NCBI GenBank assembly: GCA_026707335.1
Contig: JAPOXB010000013.1
Coordinates: 1,982-11,830, forward strand
Source: Chloroflexota bacterium
GTDB lineage: Bacteria > Chloroflexota > Dehalococcoidia > Bin125
DNA length: 9,849 nucleotides
Direction of reading: 5' to 3'
Made by a program: the position numbers and the translations under genes. Numbering within the stretch: the first letter of the stretch is position 1; every line of letters begins with the position of its first letter. This document shows positions 5,989-9,849 of the stretch, one piece after another. The notes beneath the pieces are model-generated. The model was given only the letters and a program-made list of their open reading frames with translations, did no database searches and was not told the DNA's origin.

Positions 5989-7008
5989 TCAGTCGAAGTG
6001 GAAGCAGATCTTGCCGCCGGCCGCCTCGTCCGCCAGTTGGAAGCCGCGCGGACCCTCCTCGATGCTCAGATCGTGGCTCACGACGGCCCCCAGGTCGATC
6101 GACTTGCGCTGCACGAAGTCGCAGAGCTCGTCCCACATGGTCTGGGGGTAGATGGTCGAGCCGAAGAGGTTGATGTCCCAGCGCGTGATCCCGTTGAGCG
6201 ATGTCTGGAACGGCTCGGTGCCGAGCCCCACCAGGGCCGCGGTCCCCCGCGGCCGTACGACCGCCGGAATCGCCTCGTGGGCGGGGGTCGCGCCGGAGGC
6301 TTCGACCAGCTTGTCGGCGCCGTGCGGCCAGATCGCCTTCAGCGCGGGCCCCACGTCCCCGGCCGTGGGGTCGATCGTGGCGCTCGCGCCCAGCGACTCC
6401 GCCAGCGCCCGGCGCTCCGCGACGGGGTCGATGCCCACCACCTCCGCCCCCATCGCGAGCGCGAACTGCGCGGCCAGCAGCCCCACCGGGCCCAGCCCCG
6501 ACACCGCCACCCGGTCCCGCCCGCCGGCGCCCAACCGCACGAGGGGCGCGTAGGCGGTGCCGCCCTGGCAGGCCAGGATGGCGCCCTCCCGGGCGCTCAG
6601 GCCGTCGGGCAGGCGCATGCTGGCGCTGGCGTCGGCGGTCATCAACTCGGCGTCGGAGCCGTGCGCGCCGAAGCCATAGCCGGGGCGGATGACGGCGCAG
6701 ACCTGGTTGTTGCCGCTGCGGCAGTCGTCGCACTCCCAGCACGTACGCCGGAAGTAGACGACGGCCCGGTCGCCCGGCGCCCAGCCCGTCACGCCCTCGC
6801 CCACGCCGACCACGTCGCCGCTGCCCTCGTGGCCGGGGGTGACCGCGCGGTCGATGTAGGCCTGCGGCGCGCGGCGGTAGAGGTGCAGGTCGCTGCCGCA
6901 GATCGCCGAGGCCCGCAGCCGGATCAGCAGTTCGCCCGGGCCGGGCTCCGGCTCGGGCTTGTCCTGCACCGCGATGGTCCGTTCGCCGGTCAGGCTTAGT
7001 GCGCGCAC
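5989..7008 (-). CDS. Zinc-dependent alcohol dehydrogenase (MDR superfamily), polyol/threonine dehydrogenase-like
   Basis: A full-length medium-chain dehydrogenase of 339 residues. The N-terminal GroES-like domain has catalytic zinc ligands C37 (ICGSDLH), H60 and E61 (PGHEGSG). The structural zinc loop is complete, with C90, C93, C96 and C104. C147 in ILACQGGTAY is the position often near the catalytic zinc. The Rossmann domain has GLGPVG (171-176), and D194 at the end of the second strand favours NAD. The pattern matches the sorbitol/threonine dehydrogenase-like branch that oxidises secondary alcohols of polyols and sugars. The start is GTG 7008, supported by GGAG 5 nt upstream, and the following residues (RALSLTGERTI) are the classic MDR opening. 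It lies 69 nt after the permease gene and 35 nt before the uronate dehydrogenase-like gene. This linkage to a transporter makes a role in catabolism of the imported compound likely. The exact substrate cannot be read. Confidence 0.94.
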   Translation of the reverse strand: MRALSLTGERTIAVQDKPEPEPGPGELLIRLRASAICGSDLHLYRRAPQAYIDRAVTPGHEGSGDVVGVGEGVTGWAPGDRAVVYFRRTCWECDDCRSGNNQVCAVIRPGYGFGAHGSDAELMTADASASMRLPDGLSAREGAILACQGGTAYAPLVRLGAGGRDRVAVSGLGPVGLLAAQFALAMGAEVVGIDPVAERRALAESLGASATIDPTAGDVGPALKAIWPHGADKLVEASGATPAHEAIPAVVRPRGTAALVGLGTEPFQTSLNGITRWDINLFGSTIYPQTMWDELCDFVQRKSIDLGAVVSHDLSIEEGPRGFQLADEAAGGKICFHFD

Positions 7009-7013
7009 GTCGA

Positions 7014-7024
7014 CTCCATTCCTC
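7014..7024 (-). promoter_or_regulatory. Ribosome binding site supporting the GTG start of the zinc dehydrogenase
   Basis: On the minus strand GAGGAATGGAG ends 5 nt before GTG 7008. An out-of-frame ATG (7017-7019) overlaps this site but leads nowhere, so GTG is the start. Confidence 0.75.
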
Positions 7025-7045
7025 GGGCCGGGGCAGTTGCGAGGG

Positions 7046-7074
7046 GGGTGGGGCTCACCCGGCGGCCGGCCGCC
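7046..7074 (-). other. Two adjacent GC-rich inverted repeats between permease and dehydrogenase
   Basis: GGCGGCCGGCCGCC (7061-7074) is a perfect 14-bp palindrome beginning 3 nt beyond the permease stop. Beside it GGGTG-GGGCT-CACCC (7046-7060) gives a 5-bp stem with a 5-nt loop. There is no T-run on the minus strand after them. They may form RNA hairpins that damp or stabilise the transcript rather than end it. Confidence 0.4.
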
Positions 7075-7077
7075 AGC

Positions 7078-8031
7078 CTAGGCGACCCGGATGCGAGGAT
7101 CGACGAAGCCGTAAGCAATGTCGATCAAGATGTTCGCCAGGATGAAGGAGAGGGCGTAGAGGAAGACGAGGCTCTGGATCAGCGTCCAATCCGCCGACTG
7201 GATGCCCTCGACCAGCGAAAGCCCCAGCCCCGGCACCGAGAAGGCCCGCTCCACCGCGACCGCTCCGCCGATGAGGCCGCCCAGGGCCAGCCCGGAGATC
7301 GTCAGCACGGGCAGCAGGGCGTTGCGCAGCACGTGCACGACGAGCACGTTGCGGCTGTTGAGACCCTTGGCCTGGGCCGTGCGCACGAAATCGCTGCTGA
7401 GCACGTCCAGCACGGACGACCGGGTGATCCGGGCGAAGACCGCCCCCAGCCCGACGCCCATCACGAAGGCCGGCCCCAGGGTCATCTGCAGGTTCTCGAT
7501 CGGGTCGGTCCAGAGGTGGACGTAGACCAGCGGCGGCCGCCATCCCAGGACCAGCACCGTGAAGAGGATGATCAGCAGGCCCATCCAGAAGCCGGGCACG
7601 GCGAGCAGGAAGACTGCGACGAAGCGCGATGCGTAGTCGCTGGTCTGGTTCTGGCGGACGGCCCCGAAGATGCCCAGCGGGATGCCGATCATCCAGGCCA
7701 GGAGGATGGCCATGATCGCGATCTGGGCGCTCACGGGGCCGCGGTTGCCCACGATCTCCGTGACCGGCGTATCGGCGATGAACGAGGAGCCGAGGTCGCC
7801 GGTGACGATGTCGCCCACCCAGTCGAGGTATTGCTCCGTCAGGGGGCGGTCGATGCCCATCTGCTCGCGCAGCCGGTCGCGCTGCTCCTGCGTGAAGACG
7901 TAGCCGCCGGCGTCGTTCTGGATGGCCGTGGGGTCGCCCGGAATGATGCGGATGGCGGCGAAGATCAGGATCGAGATCCCGATCAGGACGGGCACGCCGA
8001 GCAGCAAGCGGCGAAGGATGTACTTCAGCAT
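7078..8031 (-). CDS. ABC transporter permease, DppB/OppB type (BPD_transp_1)
   Basis: An inner-membrane permease of 317 residues, the usual DppB length. The opening MLKYILRRLLLGVPVLIGI is the hallmark of the DppB/OppB subunit and starts the first membrane segment (about 9-28). The extracytoplasmic loop that follows contains the typical 'G.D.P...QY..W......GDLG.S' pattern (about 59-83). Further segments lie near 100-123, 136-161, 184-202, 238-262 and 284-306. The cytoplasmic EAA loop, DFVRTAQAKGLNSRNVLVVH (214-233), contacts the ATPase. The C-terminal DPRIR is also family standard. Such permeases form a heterodimer with a DppC subunit and carry peptides, oligosaccharides or other solutes delivered by a binding protein. 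It follows the solute-binding gene after 176 nt. No DppC or ATPase gene follows; a zinc dehydrogenase comes next. The ribosome binding site is weak, suggesting lower translation than the binding protein. Confidence 0.96.
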   Translation of the reverse strand: MLKYILRRLLLGVPVLIGISILIFAAIRIIPGDPTAIQNDAGGYVFTQEQRDRLREQMGIDRPLTEQYLDWVGDIVTGDLGSSFIADTPVTEIVGNRGPVSAQIAIMAILLAWMIGIPLGIFGAVRQNQTSDYASRFVAVFLLAVPGFWMGLLIILFTVLVLGWRPPLVYVHLWTDPIENLQMTLGPAFVMGVGLGAVFARITRSSVLDVLSSDFVRTAQAKGLNSRNVLVVHVLRNALLPVLTISGLALGGLIGGAVAVERAFSVPGLGLSLVEGIQSADWTLIQSLVFLYALSFILANILIDIAYGFVDPRIRVA

Positions 8032-8079
8032 GATCCGGCCGCCAGGGTAGCGCCCCCGGAGGAACTGGGAAGTGCGTCA

Positions 8080-8106
8080 GGCCGCGGAGCGTGATCCGCC
8101 GCGGCC
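8080..8106 (-). other. Perfect 8-bp stem-loop in the gap between binding protein and permease
   Basis: GGCCGCGG (8080-8087) and CCGCGGCC (8099-8106) form a perfect 8-bp stem around an 11-nt loop. It lies about 50 nt upstream of the permease start on the minus-strand message. With no U-tract it looks like a stability or attenuation element rather than a strong terminator. Confidence 0.5.
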
Positions 8107-8140
8107 CGGCGGAACGGGAGGCTGGAAGGGAACACAGCAG

Positions 8141-8184
8141 CCGGGCGACGGACGCTCCATGCGGATGGAGCCCCCGCCGCCCGG
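8141..8184 (-). terminator. Long imperfect hairpin after the binding-protein gene (attenuator-like, no U-tract)
   Basis: The inner stem is GCTCCAT (8154-8160) and ATGGAGC (8165-8171) closed by a GCGG tetraloop. It is extended by C-G, G-C and G-C pairs (8149-8151 with 8174-8176) and an outer 7-bp stem CCGGGCG/CGCCCGG (8141-8147 with 8178-8184). On the minus strand it starts 24 nt after the binding-protein stop. The downstream sequence is only moderately T/C-rich. Such hairpins often protect the binding-protein mRNA and reduce read-through to the permease. Confidence 0.5.
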
Positions 8185-8207
8185 CGCCGCTCTCGCGGTG
8201 TGCGTGC

Positions 8208-9849
8208 CTAGGCGTCGACCCAGAACAGGTCCCAGGTGCCTTCCTCGGTGTAGCCGCGGATCTCTTCCAGGTGGCCGTGCAGCCGGTTCGCCCACATGGC
8301 GTTGTGCTGCGTGAACGCGACCAGGTAGAAGGGCGGATCCTGGTCGAGCAGGTCCATGCCCTCCGCGTAGAGCTCCTTCTTCGTTTCGAAGTCGAACTCG
8401 GCGTCGATCCGGTCGATGATGTCGTCGACCTCCGGGTTCGAGTAGAGCTCGAAGTTGTTCGAGCCGCCGGTGCGGATGCACGACTTCCAGGCGGTGACGA
8501 ACTCACTCACCGGCGCGCGGAAGATGACGCCCAGCAGGAAGTCGTAGGTGCCCTCCTGGTAGGCCTCCGTGCGCCCGGAGCCGCCGCGCGGGTCGAGCAC
8601 CGTGTCGATGTTGAGCTTCTCCTTGAGCTCGGCCTGGAAGGCCGGCGCCAGGATCTCGGAGTGCGCGGGGTTGGTGTTGCTGACGATCTGGCCGCCGTCG
8701 AAGCCGTCGCCCAGCCCCACGGCGTCCAGCAACTGCTTCGCTTCCGCGATGGCCTCCGGGTCCTCGCCGCGGTAGCCCGGAATCTGCTCGAGTTCCCCGA
8801 TCGGCGTGGCGACGGGGCTGGAGTTCGACACCCAGCGGGAGCCGGCGAGGCTCATCGACTCGGTGTACACGTCGATCAGGCCCGGCCGGTTCGGGGCCAG
8901 GAAGATCGCGCGCCGCACACGCGGGTCGTTGAACGGCTCCTTCTCGTTGTGGATGTAGAACTGCAGCGAGGCGCGGGTGCCGTCGTGGCGGGCGACGCCG
9001 GCGACGTCGGCGAATTGGTCGCGGGTGTCGTAGAACTCGGCCGGCACGATGTTCGCGTAGTCGGCCTGGCCGCCCAGGATGGCGGTCGCGCGGTCCGGCC
9101 AAGGCCGGACGTGGAGCATCTCCAACTCGTCGATGTAGGGCAGCGACGGGTTCCAGTAGTTCGGGTTGCGGGTGAAGCGGGTCAACTCCTCGGCCCGGTG
9201 CTCCTGGAACAGGTAGGGACCGGTGCCCGGCAGCGGCTCCGCCTCGATGTTGCTCGTGTCCTGCAGGTGCGTCTCGGAGTAGATCGCCTTCTCGGGCCCG
9301 GCCAGCATCTCCAGGAAGTAGGCGCGCGGCGCGCTCAGCTTGACCACGACCGTCTGGTCGTCGATCGCGTCCGCGCTCTCCATGTAGTCGAGGTCGGTCG
9401 CGTAGCGGCTCGTGTAGTCGCTGAACTCGCCCAGGTTGCGCATGCGGCGCAGCGAGGCGGCGAGGTCGCCCGCGACGAAGGGCGTGCCGTCGTGGTAGGT
9501 CACGCCCTGGCGGACGGGCAGCGTGTACGTGAGGCCGCCGTCCGAGATCTCCCAGCCCGAGGCCAGACGCGGGATGATCGTCTTCAGCCCGTCCAGCGGG
9601 TTCGCGCGCACGGCCGTCTCGTACATCTGCGAGAGAATGCCGCGGTTGCCGGACACGTGCTGGTCGAAGTTCGCGATGCGGCCCCAGAAGACGGTGCGCA
9701 CCTTGCCGCCCAGTTGGGTGTCGGGCAGCCCAATGATGCCGCCCTCGGGGTCCAGCCCCAGCCCCACCCCGCCGGTCGCCGCTTCCGCGGCCTCCTGGGC
9801 GGCGGCGGCGGCGGCTTCGGCGGCGGCGGCCGCGTCGGCGGCCGCGGCG
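8208..9849 (-). CDS. ABC transporter substrate-binding protein, family 5 (SBP_bac_5; DppA/OppA-like), N-terminus outside window
   Basis: The gene runs off the right edge, leaving 546 visible residues and a complete C-terminus (TAG 8208-8210). The frame is open to base 9849, so GTG 9767 is probably not the start. The visible N-terminus is an Ala/Glu/Gln/Asp-rich linker (about 27 residues), as often follows the lipidated Cys of a lipoprotein. A signal peptide would be expected just upstream. The family core is clear: IIPRLASGWEISDGGLTYTL, then VRQGVTYHDGTPFVAGDL (the HDGTPF signature, visible residues about 119-124), a GTGPYLF segment, and RNPNYW before a conserved 'PYIDELEM' strand. Near the end DIIDRIDAEFDFETKKELYAE is the typical late helix. 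The protein binds its ligand outside the membrane and presents it to the permease. Despite the peptide-transport name, many members bind oligosaccharides or other organic solutes. The sugar-enzyme neighbours favour that here, by inference. Confidence 0.94.
   Translation of the reverse strand, partial: AAAADAAAAAEAAAAAAQEAAEAATGGVGLGLDPEGGIIGLPDTQLGGKVRTVFWGRIANFDQHVSGNRGILSQMYETAVRANPLDGLKTIIPRLASGWEISDGGLTYTLPVRQGVTYHDGTPFVAGDLAASLRRMRNLGEFSDYTSRYATDLDYMESADAIDDQTVVVKLSAPRAYFLEMLAGPEKAIYSETHLQDTSNIEAEPLPGTGPYLFQEHRAEELTRFTRNPNYWNPSLPYIDELEMLHVRPWPDRATAILGGQADYANIVPAEFYDTRDQFADVAGVARHDGTRASLQFYIHNEKEPFNDPRVRRAIFLAPNRPGLIDVYTESMSLAGSRWVSNSSPVATPIGELEQIPGYRGEDPEAIAEAKQLLDAVGLGDGFDGGQIVSNTNPAHSEILAPAFQAELKEKLNIDTVLDPRGGSGRTEAYQEGTYDFLLGVIFRAPVSEFVTAWKSCIRTGGSNNFELYSNPEVDDIIDRIDAEFDFETKKELYAEGMDLLDQDPPFYLVAFTQHNAMWANRLHGHLEEIRGYTEEGTWDLFWVDA
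9798..9830. repeat. GGC trinucleotide runs encoding an alanine-rich linker
   Basis: Six GGC units (9798-9815) and four more (9819-9830) are separated by TTC. Read on the minus strand they are GCC (Ala) codons around one Glu. Similar codons continue to the window edge. They encode the presumed flexible linker of the binding protein, and length variation by slippage would stay in frame. Confidence 0.75.

Noticed and set aside
5954..6742. Upstream extension of the uronate dehydrogenase-like gene to give 544 residues.
   Set aside because: The extra part is Arg-rich shadow of the zinc dehydrogenase gene. The Rossmann motif begins right after the double ATG at 5953/5950.
9765..9767. GTG 9767 as the start of the solute-binding protein.
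   Set aside because: The frame remains open to the window edge, the linker composition fits a lipoprotein, and this start would leave a family that must be exported without a signal peptide.

Overview
This window is very GC-rich bacterial DNA, densely coding, with short gaps and strong G/C preference at third codon positions. It carries ten protein genes, two of them cut by the window edges. There is no tRNA, rRNA, CRISPR array, insertion sequence or recognisable regulator gene, and no stretch over 300 bases lacks a gene. The content is an enolase-superfamily sugar-acid dehydratase, a phytanoyl-CoA dioxygenase, a PIG-L/GalB-like enzyme, NAD(P) oxidoreductases and a Dpp/Opp-type transporter. 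This suits a free-living heterotroph that degrades varied organic matter. Chloroflexota (including SAR202 or Thermomicrobia), Actinomycetota, Gemmatimonadota and Latescibacterota-like lineages are all possible, and the sequence alone does not decide between them.

Layout: (1) bases 1-159, + strand: the tail of a short-chain dehydrogenase. (2) 181-1979, - strand: a dienelactone hydrolase-family gene followed by a phytanoyl-CoA dioxygenase-family gene, 47 nt apart and converging on the dehydrogenase. (3) 1980-2151: a divergent control region with a candidate sigma70-type promoter, a 22-bp inverted repeat and strong ribosome binding sites for both flanking genes. (4) 2152-4042, + strand: a galactonate dehydratase-like enolase-superfamily gene overlapping by 11 nt a PIG-L fold gene that resembles the zinc hydratase GalB more than the N-deacetylases. 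(5) 4039-9849, - strand, read right to left: an extracytoplasmic solute-binding protein (its start lies outside the window), a DppB-type permease, a zinc-dependent alcohol/polyol dehydrogenase, a uronate dehydrogenase-like NAD-dependent SDR and an aldose 1-epimerase. The last gene meets the + strand operon tail to tail, with the two stop codons sharing bases.

Working model (inference): the transporter brings in a sugar, sugar derivative or small glycoside. The mutarotase sets the anomer, one or both NAD-linked dehydrogenases oxidise the sugar, and the DgoD-like enzyme dehydrates the resulting aldonate to a 2-keto-3-deoxy acid. The hydrolase-fold and GalB-like proteins act on lactone or keto-acid intermediates. 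Missing from the window are the second permease, the transporter ATPases, a clear sugar lactonase, an aldolase and a regulator. The pathway is therefore a hypothesis, not a reconstruction.
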